30,528 nucleotides of DNA from a virus. The position numbers were made by a program, and so were the translations under genes. The stretch lies in the IMG/VR virus record IMGVR_UViG_3300034105_002222, positions 1-30,528 of that record; one strand, 5' to 3'. Under the pieces are notes generated by a model that was given only the letters and a program-made list of their open reading frames with translations, searched no databases and was not told the origin of the DNA. Shown piece after piece: positions 1-7,824 of the stretch (positions are counted from its first letter, which is position 1; the number at the start of each line of letters is the position of its first letter).

Positions 1-313
1 GCTCGAGAGCCCCGCCGGCAGCGGCCAGCACCAGGGCCCGAACCGCCGGCCGGGCCAAGATCCAGAAGGGCTGGAGGTAGATCGGGACCGCGAAGCCAGC
101 AACGGCGTCGAACAGGTTGCCGATCACACCGAGGGCCCAGGCCTTCTTTGCCGGGCCATCGGCCGGGATCTCCTCGAGGCCGGTCACGGCCAGGCGGAGG
201 AGCTCGACGACGAGGAAGCCGAACTCCGCCACGGTCAGACCGTTGGCGGCCTTCAGCCGGGCGCTTGCGACGAAGGCCAGGCAGGCGGCGGTGAGCTTCT
301 GTTCCGGGTTCAT
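1..313 (-). CDS. Small hydrophobic phage protein, truncated at window edge
   Basis: Reads from an ATG at 313 leftwards for 104 codons with no stop before the edge, so the C-terminus is missing. GGAG lies about 13 bases upstream of the start. The N-terminus is helical and polar (MNPEQKLTAACLAF). Hydrophobic stretches follow around residues 31-43, 58-87 and 90-102, which suggests a membrane-associated protein. It sits directly downstream of the prohead protease gene. A holin-like or other small membrane role is possible but unproven, since no family signature was recognised. If the window is a circularly permuted genome, this frame would continue into the fragment at 30445-30528. An exact end-to-end join puts the two pieces one phase apart. 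Confidence 0.7.
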   Translation of the reverse strand, partial: MNPEQKLTAACLAFVASARLKAANGLTVAEFGFLVVELLRLAVTGLEEIPADGPAKKAWALGVIGNLFDAVAGFAVPIYLQPFWILARPAVRALVLAAAGGALE

Positions 314-454
314 CTCTTGCGTCTCCAGATGTCTCGGGCCGGAACAGCCACGCGGGCAGCTGCCCCGCAGGTGCATCGCAGATACTGGACCGCGGAATCC
401 CCGCTCCGCTTCGATGTGCGGATCTTCATCCGTTCACCGCAGCGGCAGCGATGG

Positions 455-1189
455 TCAGAGGCCATTGGCTTTCATCCTCGCGAGGGCGGTGGCCGCTCGG
501 GCCCCGATCAGCGCGTCGAGCTTCTTCCGATCGGCGGCGGCCTTGCGGATCGCGTCGGCCTGGTCGTCGGCCTCACGCTCGACGATCTGCCGGCGCTCGG
601 CCTCGGTGAGGTTCGAGGCCGCGAACAGGTCACGCCGACGGAGGGCGACGGTGGACCGGGGGTAGGCCGGGCGAGTCACCACGGAAACGTCGTAGAGGCC
701 CGACACGCGGTGGATGGTGCGGGTGATGTTGCCACGCTCGTCGGTGGCCCACGATTCGTGCTTCGGGTCGGCTTTGACCGTGAAGGCGAACGAAGAACCG
801 GCGACGTATCCGCCCCGGATCAGGGTCAGGTACTCGTCGACACGGCCCGACGGCTGGGGCGGGCGGCCTCGGTAGTCGAGCCCTTTGTCTCCTTCGGCCA
901 GGTCGAGCGTCTTGTTTTTTGTCCGTCCGAGGGGGAAGGACTCGTCGTGATTCCACGCCAGGACGACATCGAGCGATCGGCTCTTGAGGACATCAGCGAA
1001 GGCCCCGCGGTCGAACTTCTCCCGGAAGCCGAGATCCTCGGACCAGGAATCCCACGGGGGGGCCATGCCGGAGATCGTCGGCGGGCCGTCCTCGCGCTCT
1101 TCCACGCCGACCGGGGCGAGGTCTGCCACGAGGAACCGCGTCTCGATCTCGTCACCGTCGGCGTCATGCGTCCGGTATTCGATGCTCAT
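455..1189 (-). CDS. HK97-family prohead protease
   Basis: This 244-residue protein should cleave the capsid scaffold domain during head maturation (peptidase U35 type). Visible family signs are the DRGAF box near residues 60-64, the catalytic His in WNHDE at residue 81 followed by PLGR, the catalytic Ser in GGYVAGSSFAF at 132/133, and the YDVSVVTRPAY strand at 166-176. The ATG overlaps the portal stop by four bases (ATGA) and AAGGGGG lies upstream, so the start is well supported. The C-terminal third is charged and helical. Gene order TerS-TerL-portal-protease is the usual one. The capsid gene that normally follows is instead found at the other end of the window. Confidence 0.93.
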   Translation of the reverse strand: MSIEYRTHDADGDEIETRFLVADLAPVGVEEREDGPPTISGMAPPWDSWSEDLGFREKFDRGAFADVLKSRSLDVVLAWNHDESFPLGRTKNKTLDLAEGDKGLDYRGRPPQPSGRVDEYLTLIRGGYVAGSSFAFTVKADPKHESWATDERGNITRTIHRVSGLYDVSVVTRPAYPRSTVALRRRDLFAASNLTEAERRQIVEREADDQADAIRKAAADRKKLDALIGARAATALARMKANGL

Positions 1190-2607
1190 GTGGTCCCCCT
1201 TGCGCCGGCGACAATGGTGGCCGCGGAATCGGACAGGGTCGGGTAGGCCGCGGCGATGACGGCCTCGGCCGCAGGGGCGGCCAGCGTCCCCGCGGAGACG
1301 GCGGCCAGGACGGCCAGGAGGCTGGAGACCTGGGCCTCGGAGAGCGAGGAGTCGGCCGCCTCACGGAGCGGGACGAAGCCGCTCTGGATGTAGGTTTCCT
1401 TGGCGGCGGGTTCGTCGAGCTCGGGGAAGTCCTCGAGGTCACGCATCTCCGCCGGGGTCATCGCGCCCCACTTGGCGAGGACGTCATACAGGGCCCCGCG
1501 GGCGGCGCTGTCACCGCGAAGCAGACCGCGATTGTCGACGCGGTATTTGCAGCCGGCGTACTGCGGGCCGCTGACCACCGGGGAAAGGATGGTCCGGTTG
1601 ACCGCTCCCTCGAGACGCATCTCCCAGGGGGTCAGGCACCACACCTGGGCCGACAGATGCTCTTGCTCGGTGGTGGCGTATTTCATCGCCTCGCGGACGC
1701 CGACCAGCGATCCGGGAACGCCGTAGATCGTGGCACACTCCGCGGTGACATCCCGCCGAAGTTGGCTGAACTCGGAGGCTTCGTTGCTGTTTGATTCGAT
1801 CGTCTTGAGTTGGGCCTTCTTTGGCAGGATCGCGGCCCCGCCGCGGTTCCTCGAGCCGCCGTAGATCTCCCGCCACTGGGCGCGGAATGCGTCGATGGCC
1901 GGCTGGTTCAGGCTCTCCTCGGTCTCGATCACAACGTCGGGACGCGCGCCGTTGCTCCAAAATGCCCGGGCCGCGATGTCTAACTCTCTCGCCAGGGCCA
2001 CGCTCGTGTTGCACAAGGTCGAGGGAACGAGGCCCTTAATCCCGTTGTCGGAGATCCATCGAACGTGGAGGATCTCGTCCTGGCTGAACGGAACCCAGCC
2101 GGTCTGGCCCTGCGGGCCTGAGCCGTTGGGATACAGGTAGCGGTAACCGATGCTCCCGTCGGACATCCGCCGCGGATCCATCCGGCTCGGGTGGAGGAGC
2201 TCGAGGGCGGAGCAGAAGCCACCGTCGACACCGGGGACGATCCGGGAGTACCCGTTGCCCCACAAGGCCGTGTGGTAGATCGTCGATTCAATCCATTCGT
2301 AGAGCGACTGTGTCGAGTTGGGCCGGTCGGTGAGAACGGAATAGCAGGGGAGGTCGACGGCCGCAGACTTCCGCCCGTCGGGCGTGGTGCGGATCACCCG
2401 CGGCGGCATCGACGCCACGGCCTGACTCAGGAACCGCACACACGACAGAATTGCCGTGGTCCTCACGGCAACCTCGGGCGTCACCGCGTCGGGCGAGATC
2501 CACGCCGACCAAGGCCCGGAGCCATCGGACAGACCGCGGAGCTCCACCGCCGGGGGCGTGGGCTGGGGCCGGGATCGCGCGAACGGAATGAGGTCGAATA
2601 GTCCCAT
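1186..2607 (-). CDS. Phage portal protein (HK97 type)
   Basis: This 473-residue protein forms the dodecameric ring at the unique capsid vertex through which DNA is packaged and the tail attached. It resembles the Phage_portal family of HK97 in length and features. These are an early MGLFDLIPF start, TAILSCVRFLSQAVASMP around 50-70, LPCYSVLTDRPNSTQSLYEW around 90-105, the ALWGNGYSRIV segment, and a C-terminal EQEHLSAQVWCLTPWEMRLE helix region typical of the clip/wing. It lies 36 bases downstream of TerL and overlaps the protease by four bases, so translation of the two is probably coupled. Confidence 0.94.
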   Translation of the reverse strand: MGLFDLIPFARSRPQPTPPAVELRGLSDGSGPWSAWISPDAVTPEVAVRTTAILSCVRFLSQAVASMPPRVIRTTPDGRKSAAVDLPCYSVLTDRPNSTQSLYEWIESTIYHTALWGNGYSRIVPGVDGGFCSALELLHPSRMDPRRMSDGSIGYRYLYPNGSGPQGQTGWVPFSQDEILHVRWISDNGIKGLVPSTLCNTSVALARELDIAARAFWSNGARPDVVIETEESLNQPAIDAFRAQWREIYGGSRNRGGAAILPKKAQLKTIESNSNEASEFSQLRRDVTAECATIYGVPGSLVGVREAMKYATTEQEHLSAQVWCLTPWEMRLEGAVNRTILSPVVSGPQYAGCKYRVDNRGLLRGDSAARGALYDVLAKWGAMTPAEMRDLEDFPELDEPAAKETYIQSGFVPLREAADSSLSEAQVSSLLAVLAAVSAGTLAAPAAEAVIAAAYPTLSDSAATIVAGARGTT

Positions 2608-2643
2608 GGCAGCATGGGACAGGGCGGGCCCGTGGCGGTGAAG

Positions 2644-4263
2644 TTACAGGGCCGTGAGGGCGAACGTCCCGCCCTCGGGCTCGGCGTCGGTGGAGGCCAG
2701 GGCGAGGGCGTTGATGAGGGCGAATATGGGGTCGACCTTCTCGGAACTCTTCGCCTTGTCGGGGCGGATGTTGCCGTTCATGTCCTCCCAGATACAGACA
2801 TTGTTCGATGCCCAGGACATGATCGGGGATCGGTAACGCAGTCGGCCGGTCTTCACGAGGTCTTCGAGCATCTTGGCGGGGCCTGTCAGGTAGCCGATCG
2901 ACTGCCTGACCTTGTGGACATCGAGACCGTCGGCCTGCATCCGCGTGGCGATCCAGTCGAGGTGCCACGGATCACCGCCGACCCCGCGGCACTCGTGGCC
3001 CTCGAGGAAAGCCATGATGTCGGAATGGACTCGCTCCTGGTCGATCCGGCTCCCCTCGGTGACGCGAAGCCAGCCATCCCGCACCCAGGAGGAATACGGG
3101 ACGTTGTCCCGCTTCTCTCGCTCGATCATCCCTTCCTCGGGAACCCACGCCAGGAGCTCGGCGTCGAAGCTGCCGTCGGCGGATCGGAACAGAAACACCG
3201 CCGCCGTCAGATCGTCGTGATCAGCCAGGTCGAGCCCGACCCAACAGGAGCGGCCCTCGAGGGGCTCGACCGGATCGGCTTGGCATTTGGTGAACTCGTC
3301 CCCGTGCCACCAGCGGGCGTCCTTTTCCGTCCAGCAATTCAAGGAATACCGAAGCCAGCGGCCCATCTTCCGCGGATCGGTCAAGGCGTCCTGATAGTCG
3401 GCCGCGAACTCGTCCTCTTGGAACGTCACACCCATCGACGGGTTGGCCTCGCGCCACACGGCGGGATCCCCGAACCCTCGCGGATCCTCGGGGTCGGCCG
3501 CGTAGATCACGCCCATGAAAGACGGGTTGGACTTCGGGTCGGCCAGGACGAGCTCGGCGTCCCGCCACCACTGGTAGCCAACGCTGTTCCGGTTGTCTCC
3601 AGCCGTCGAGATTGCCAGGATCACGCCGTTGGGTGTGGCGCGCGTGGCGTAGGTCAGGGCGCTGATCAGTTGGTCGGACTTGTGGGCGTGGATCTCGTCG
3701 ATGATCACGCTGCCGTTCAAGCCTTCGTTCCGGTATGCGTCGGCCGACAAACACCGCAAGACGTTCCCGTGATCGCGGTTCCTGATCAGGGACTTTGAGT
3801 CGATCACCTCGAGGAGCTTCGACAGCTGCGGGGAAGCGCTGATGAACTTGGCGACCACCCGGTAAATCTCTCGGGCCTGGAGCCGGTCGACGGCGGCGAG
3901 GTAAACGTCGGAGATCGGGGCATGACCACAGAGGATGTACTGGGCCACCGCCGCCATCAGGAAACTCTTCCCGTTTTTCTTCGGGACGAAGACACACCCG
4001 CGGCGGTAGCGGAGCCGACCGTCCTCCCGTTTCCATCCGAACAGGGGCCGGATGACTCGCTCCCTCTGCCACTCGATCAACCGCATGGGCTCGGCCGGTC
4101 CACCGTCTCGAGACGGGACGCGGCAGAGCGTCTCGACGAACTGGCAAGGGCGATCAGCGGCAGCGGCGTCGAAGTGGTAGCCCTCGACCCACTCGGGCCG
4201 GTCACGATCGCTTCGGGACGGTGAGGAGGCGGAGCGCGGCGTCCTCTTTGGACTCTTCGACAT
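2644..4263 (-). CDS. terL: Terminase large subunit (ATPase and nuclease)
   Basis: This is the packaging motor. Counting from the ATG at 4263 (539 residues), the Walker A loop is VPKKNGKS at about 93-100, Walker B is VIIDEIH at about 186-192, and the coupling motif AISTAGD is at 217-223. The RNase H-like nuclease domain begins at WVGLDLADHDD (first acidic residue about 345). Further acidic sites lie in VGGDPWHLDW and in KVDPIFALINAL near the C-terminus. An earlier ATG at 4290 is in frame but has no ribosome site. The ATG at 4263 has GCAGGAC upstream, so I prefer it. Even so, the start lies about 60 bases inside the TerS gene. Family: phage TerL of the HK97-like group. Confidence 0.94.
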   Translation of the reverse strand: MSKSPKRTPRSASSPSRSDRDRPEWVEGYHFDAAAADRPCQFVETLCRVPSRDGGPAEPMRLIEWQRERVIRPLFGWKREDGRLRYRRGCVFVPKKNGKSFLMAAVAQYILCGHAPISDVYLAAVDRLQAREIYRVVAKFISASPQLSKLLEVIDSKSLIRNRDHGNVLRCLSADAYRNEGLNGSVIIDEIHAHKSDQLISALTYATRATPNGVILAISTAGDNRNSVGYQWWRDAELVLADPKSNPSFMGVIYAADPEDPRGFGDPAVWREANPSMGVTFQEDEFAADYQDALTDPRKMGRWLRYSLNCWTEKDARWWHGDEFTKCQADPVEPLEGRSCWVGLDLADHDDLTAAVFLFRSADGSFDAELLAWVPEEGMIEREKRDNVPYSSWVRDGWLRVTEGSRIDQERVHSDIMAFLEGHECRGVGGDPWHLDWIATRMQADGLDVHKVRQSIGYLTGPAKMLEDLVKTGRLRYRSPIMSWASNNVCIWEDMNGNIRPDKAKSSEKVDPIFALINALALASTDAEPEGGTFALTAL

Positions 4264-4681
4264 CGGGGGCGTCCTGCGGAATGCGGGCATCGGATGCAGC
4301 GGTCATACCGAAGTCTCTCGCCAGGGCAAGCCAGTCGCGCCTCGTGTCTCTCAGGATCTTGACCAGAGGGTTGGCGTAGGCCCCCTTCTCCGTCGTGGTC
4401 GTCCGCTCCTGGGTGGAGAGCTCGACGGCCATGGCGTCCATCTCGGATTTCAGCAGGCAGCAGAGGCCGAAGGCTTCCGCCAAGTCGGGCCGCAACCGGC
4501 GCGCGGTGATCAGCGCCGGGGCGTGGGCCTTCCAGTAACCGGCGGCCACCCTGTCGGCCTTCACGCTTGCCGGCATCGCCACCGCGGTCGGCTTTGGCGC
4601 GCGGACCTTGCGGCGGAGGGTGTTCCGACCGATCGCGGAACGCTCACTTGACGGCTTTGGGGCAGGGCCACGCGATCCCAT
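4202..4681 (-). CDS. terS: Terminase small subunit, P27 family
   Basis: This 159-residue protein should recognise viral DNA and load TerL. Two classical P27-family signatures are visible: the N-terminus MGSRGPAPKP, and the C-terminal NPLVKILRDTRRDWLALARDFGMTAASDARI-type block (residues about 105-135), which ends in a charged tail. GGAGAGG lies upstream of the ATG. Its 3' end overlaps the TerL start in another frame by about 60 bases. Upstream, the usual neighbouring HNH gene is separated from it by an inserted larger zinc-finger HNH gene. Confidence 0.92.
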   Translation of the reverse strand: MGSRGPAPKPSSERSAIGRNTLRRKVRAPKPTAVAMPASVKADRVAAGYWKAHAPALITARRLRPDLAEAFGLCCLLKSEMDAMAVELSTQERTTTTEKGAYANPLVKILRDTRRDWLALARDFGMTAASDARIPQDAPDVEESKEDAALRLLTVPKRS

Positions 4682-4791
4682 CTGACCTCTCCAGGATTTT
4701 CAAAACCCGCAGGACGCACACGCAGGCAAGGCCTGGGGTTTTGGGCTGTTTTCAGGGGTTTCCCGAACGGTACCCTGGCTTTTTTGTAAGC

Positions 4792-5922
4792 CTAGAACAT
4801 CCGCCTCTGGGACACAGTTACTCGGTCTCGCTTCGTGTAGCAGTTGCAGCGACGGCACGCACACTGGACGTTGTCCCATGTGTTGCCTTTGGTCCGCCGC
4901 GAGAGCGGAGTGATGTGGTCCAACGTCGCTTCTCTCGGGTGAGGGTTGCTTGCGCTTGTGGCCTTGATCGTCTTGACTCCACAGATGGCGCAGATCCATC
5001 CGTCTCGATTGCAGACGGCAAGCCTAGTTACCTTGCTATCGAACTCGACGCCAAAGCGTTTGCATCGGGTGCGTAGCTTGCCGTTTTCCCTGCCTACCTT
5101 CTTCTTCCTGATCAATCGGCAACGACTGCACCTACGTTTCTCGCTGCCCCTGGGGCCACCGCAATCGGCACACTGCCGAAGAAGCCTGATCCGGTGCAGC
5201 CTTTTGGCTGAAGGAAATAGCATTTGCTCCAGGGCTATGGCGCGTGGATCGATCTCTTGCTGGCCCCACGCATGGAACCACGAACCAAGATCTTTCCAGG
5301 AAAGGAGAACCGCGTGTTCTGCTGACTTCTTTTCTCCTCGCGTTGCCCCAGCGCACTTCCGTGAGCAGTAGAGCCCCTTCATCTTCTGCCGTGGATTCCC
5401 CTGCATTGAACATTGCTTGCCACACCGGACGCACTCGTATCGGTGAGGGACGGCGTAGCGTGATCCGAGACCTCGGCACTCTCTCCCACAGAAGTGGCTC
5501 GGGCTCCTCGCGTGTTCCTTCGGTCCAATCCACAGCGTCTTCCCGCAGTGCCCGCATTCCGACTGAATCCTCCCAGGGACGAACGTAAACCGATCACTCC
5601 TGATCCGCTCCTCTGGCGTCTTCCTTACGCTCCATTGACAATGCCTGCTGCAAAAATGACGGCTGTGCTTGGCGTGTTTTCCTGGGCACAGCCACAGCGT
5701 CTTCCTGCAATGCCCGCACTCCGACTTGATTCTTCCTGGAAGGAACGTGAATTGGTCGCTCCTAATCCGCTCCCTGGTTGGTTTCCTTAGCCTGGGCTTC
5801 TTCGGGAGTGGCGGCCCGCCTGGTCGTCGTCGCCCGAGACACGGGCCGCACTTGATCGGGACAGGCCCGCGAGTCCCCGCATTGATCGATTCCCCGCAGC
5901 ACTGACAAGCCGAGACACGCAT
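4792..5922 (-). CDS. Multi-zinc-finger HNH endonuclease, likely free-standing homing type
   Basis: This 376-residue, Cys-rich protein (from the ATG at 5922; a GTG two codons earlier is possible) has a C-terminal HNH nuclease. Counting from the GTG, the nuclease has CAIC at 313-316, LDHITPLSRR at 336-345 (catalytic His 338), WDNVQC at 351-356 and CRRCN at 358-361. The N-terminal two thirds is an array of zinc-binding CxxC pairs. It includes a clear duplication, residues 52-98 and 106-152, each reading RIRSD.FTF.PGRI.SECGHC.KTLW and ending HFC...C. Base composition is about 57% G+C by hand count of a sample, lower than most neighbours, which suggests acquisition. It interrupts the common HNH-TerS junction. 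A site-specific mobile endonuclease is the best guess, but the target is unknown. Confidence 0.8.
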   Translation of the reverse strand: MRVSACQCCGESINAGTRGPVPIKCGPCLGRRRPGGPPLPKKPRLRKPTRERIRSDQFTFLPGRIKSECGHCRKTLWLCPGKHAKHSRHFCSRHCQWSVRKTPEERIRSDRFTFVPGRIQSECGHCGKTLWIGPKEHARSPSHFCGRECRGLGSRYAVPHRYECVRCGKQCSMQGNPRQKMKGLYCSRKCAGATRGEKKSAEHAVLLSWKDLGSWFHAWGQQEIDPRAIALEQMLFPSAKRLHRIRLLRQCADCGGPRGSEKRRCSRCRLIRKKKVGRENGKLRTRCKRFGVEFDSKVTRLAVCNRDGWICAICGVKTIKATSASNPHPREATLDHITPLSRRTKGNTWDNVQCACRRCNCYTKRDRVTVSQRRMF

Positions 5923-5944
5923 GGCCACCTCCTTGTGGGTGGCC
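5923..5944 (-). promoter_or_regulatory. Hairpin overlapping the ribosome binding site of the zinc-finger HNH gene
   Basis: On the minus strand a perfect 7-bp inverted repeat, GGCCACC / GGTGGCC with an 8-base loop, ends immediately before the ATG at 5922. The Shine-Dalgarno AAGGAGG spans the loop and the 3' stem arm, so folding would hide it. Phage homing endonuclease genes (for example I-TevI of T4) are known to use mRNA hairpins of this kind to limit translation. Application to this gene is inference. Confidence 0.5.
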
Positions 5945-5982
5945 GTTCTCTCTTCTTTTTCTCCGTGGGCAACTCGCTTTTT

Positions 5983-6294
5983 TCAGTTCACTCCCCTCCG
6001 CCTCTGCTCCGCTCTGGTCTTCCTCCCGTGGCAACGCTCGCACATCGTCCGGAGGTTGGCGTCGTCGTCCGTCCCGCCTTCCTCGAGCGGGATCAGGTGG
6101 TCGACGTGGGCTTGGCGTCCGCTCACGGCTCGGCGGCACTCGTGGCACCGCATCGCGTCCCGCAGCAGGATCCGCGTCCTTCGGGCTCGCCAATCCGAGG
6201 TTTGGTAGTGGGCGATCTCCTTCGTCGGCCTGGTCGTCACCGTCATCCGCTTGGGTCGCCAGGAGGGGATCTTTGATGGCATCACATCCCCCAC
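5983..6294 (-). CDS. HNH endonuclease adjacent to terminase
   Basis: This 103-residue protein is of the short phage HNH family that commonly lies beside the terminase and assists packaging cleavage (HK97 gp74 type). The motif set is complete: CHEC at 50-53, VDHLIPLEEGG at 64-74 with catalytic His 66, DANLRTMC at 78-85 with Asn 80, and CERCHGRKT at 85-93. The N-terminus WRARRTRILLRD is typical. It would normally be followed by TerS. Here the zinc-finger HNH gene lies between them. Confidence 0.92.
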   Translation of the reverse strand: MGDVMPSKIPSWRPKRMTVTTRPTKEIAHYQTSDWRARRTRILLRDAMRCHECRRAVSGRQAHVDHLIPLEEGGTDDDANLRTMCERCHGRKTRAEQRRRGVN

Positions 6295-6303
6295 GGCATA
6301 GGC

Positions 6304-7527
6304 TCAGAACGTAGCGTCCGCGATCTGCTGACCTGTCGTGGCGGTTGTCGCCACATCAGCCAGCCGACCGCTTGCAAACGCTGTCAGCGCCGACGAACAC
6401 GCCGACTGGATCGCCGCTGATGTGATCGCTGCCGTCCCGGTCGTCGCATCGACCGCGACCCCAGCGGCGACCAGCGAAGCGGCAGGAACCGCGAGCGTTC
6501 CGACGCGAGTCCCGCCAGCGTAAGAGGTGCCGCCGCGAACGTCTCCCGTTGCTGGATAGAAACCAGTCGAGATCGGGTCAACGAGCGTTTTCTTTGAACC
6601 TGCTGTTGATCCTCCGACCATTTGGACCAGAGCGACATTGGCTGTCGTCGCCGAAAACCTGATGATTCCAGAGGTGGGCGAAAATCCGTTATCTGCGTAT
6701 TCCACCTCAGTGAGTGTGACACCTGATCCGGTGCCTCCAGCAACTCCGACTTGCGTAGAGCTTCCCTTGGCCCTCGTCACAACAAATGTGCCTACGGCCC
6801 CGGCTGACAGGCCAACACCACCGACTCCACCAACTGCCGTCCCGTTGATAGTTATGGTTGGGGACGTTGCTGTTGCCGCGTTGACGCCAGCAGCAGATCC
6901 AGAACCGCCGGAAACCGTCCCGGTTATCGTGACATTTGCGGAGCCTGTATTAAAGCCGACACCAGGGCCAGTAGTTCCGCCAGTGACATCTCCAGTGATG
7001 TCGATCGCGCCGCTGCCGCCAGGGATAAAGATCGCACCGACGCCCGTCAATCCAGTGACATTGCCTGTCACGGTGAGAGCCGATGCGCCAACCCCAAAGC
7101 TAACCGCGCTGCCGTTGCCGGAAGCGCCAGAGGCTGACGACACGGCCCCAGTGATGTTAAGATTCCCTGCCGTTTGGCTGATACACGCTGCCGATCCGCT
7201 GCAAGTCACGGACCCATTTATGGTGTATGTCCCTGCGGAAGAGATCGACATCAATATGGTGTTCTGGGAGATCAGATTCGCGTTCAGCGTCACGCCAGAC
7301 GCCAGCGAAAACGCGCCGCCAGCCGTAGCAGTGTTGGTTCCGTCGTTGAAAGCGTCATTGCGAATCTGAGCGACGGTCGTGTTGACGTTGATGGCGATTG
7401 TTGAAATGCCATTCGCGCACAGAACGTCCGCTGCCGTAAACGTAGCGGTTGCCGCCGTTCCGGTTGGAGTCGTCGCCCAAATCGCGCCGTTGATGTTTCC
7501 GCTCGCGCGAGCGAAGTAGGTCGCCAT
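6304..7527 (-). CDS. Beta-repeat tail fibre-like structural protein
   Basis: A 407-residue protein very rich in Gly, Ser, Ala, Thr and Val. The middle (about residues 99-240) holds five or six degenerate repeats of about 24-28 residues around an xITGxVxG strand (TINGSV, NITGAV, TVTGNV, DITGDV, TITGTV, TINGTA), as expected of a beta-helix or beta-prism shaft. The N-terminus MATYFARASGNINGAIWATT may be the attachment domain. The C-terminus is Ala-rich and helical. G+C is lower than in neighbours (about 58% in a sampled line). It abuts the stop of the preceding gene (TGAATG). Context (collagen-like fibre upstream) suggests a fibre, spike or head decoration. No enzymatic motif was seen. Confidence 0.6.
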   Translation of the reverse strand: MATYFARASGNINGAIWATTPTGTAATATFTAADVLCANGISTIAINVNTTVAQIRNDAFNDGTNTATAGGAFSLASGVTLNANLISQNTILMSISSAGTYTINGSVTCSGSAACISQTAGNLNITGAVSSASGASGNGSAVSFGVGASALTVTGNVTGLTGVGAIFIPGGSGAIDITGDVTGGTTGPGVGFNTGSANVTITGTVSGGSGSAAGVNAATATSPTITINGTAVGGVGGVGLSAGAVGTFVVTRAKGSSTQVGVAGGTGSGVTLTEVEYADNGFSPTSGIIRFSATTANVALVQMVGGSTAGSKKTLVDPISTGFYPATGDVRGGTSYAGGTRVGTLAVPAASLVAAGVAVDATTGTAAITSAAIQSACSSALTAFASGRLADVATTATTGQQIADATF

Positions 7528-7824
7528 TCAAAGCCCCTTTGAGCGGAGGAAGTCCACCACGGCAGATTGCACAGCGAAAAACGCGGCCTGCTCTCGCGGG
7601 TCTGTTATCTCGCTCTCGCGTCCGCGCACGAACAGAACCGCAGCGCTATCGAGCGTCTCTCTTGCGCCATGATCGTTAATACGAACAGGCACACACTGGA
7701 GGCTGAACGAGATCGGTTCTGTTCCGTTTTCCTGGAGTCGCTGGGTGATTGCCAGCGACACATCCCAGGCCGGGTATGCCTTGCCGTCCGATTCGATGAT
7801 TGCGTTTGATTTCATGTCGCTCAC
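7528..7824 (-). CDS. Hypothetical protein of fibre operon
   Basis: A 98-residue soluble protein, not recognised as a family. It starts with [25 protein letters not shown] and ends in a helical segment, [19 protein letters not shown]. The middle contains alternating strand-like stretches ([20 protein letters not shown]). It overlaps the collagen-like gene by four bases (ATGA) and is directly followed by the beta-repeat fibre gene, so the three are almost certainly co-translated. A fibre assembly chaperone or a small fibre-associated subunit would fit the position, but no sequence evidence proves either. Confidence 0.65.
   Translation of the reverse strand: MSDMKSNAIIESDGKAYPAWDVSLAITQRLQENGTEPISFSLQCVPVRINDHGARETLDSAAVLFVRGRESEITDPREQAAFFAVQSAVVDFLRSKGL

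Noticed and set aside
352-368. Near-palindrome GCGGGCAGCTGCCCCGC in the gap between the protease and the left-edge gene
   Set aside because: Short, imperfect and with no U-tract; common by chance in G+C-rich DNA.
317-1246. Long plus-strand open frame opposite the protease gene
   Set aside because: It is antisense to a clear protease with all motifs; long mirror frames are normal at this G+C level.
2614-3798. Long plus-strand open frame opposite TerL
   Set aside because: Antisense to the terminase ATPase motifs, Gly/Val/Pro-rich composition of a mirror frame.
4777-4792. GGCTT...AAGCC inverted repeat with a T-run near the end of the zinc-finger HNH gene
   Set aside because: The T-run is inside the loop and not after the stem on either strand, so it is not an intrinsic terminator; stem only 5 bp.
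5923-5960. Plus-strand hairpin followed by T-rich sequence, resembling a rightward terminator
   Set aside because: No plus-strand gene precedes it; the minus-strand reading as a ribosome-site hairpin fits better.
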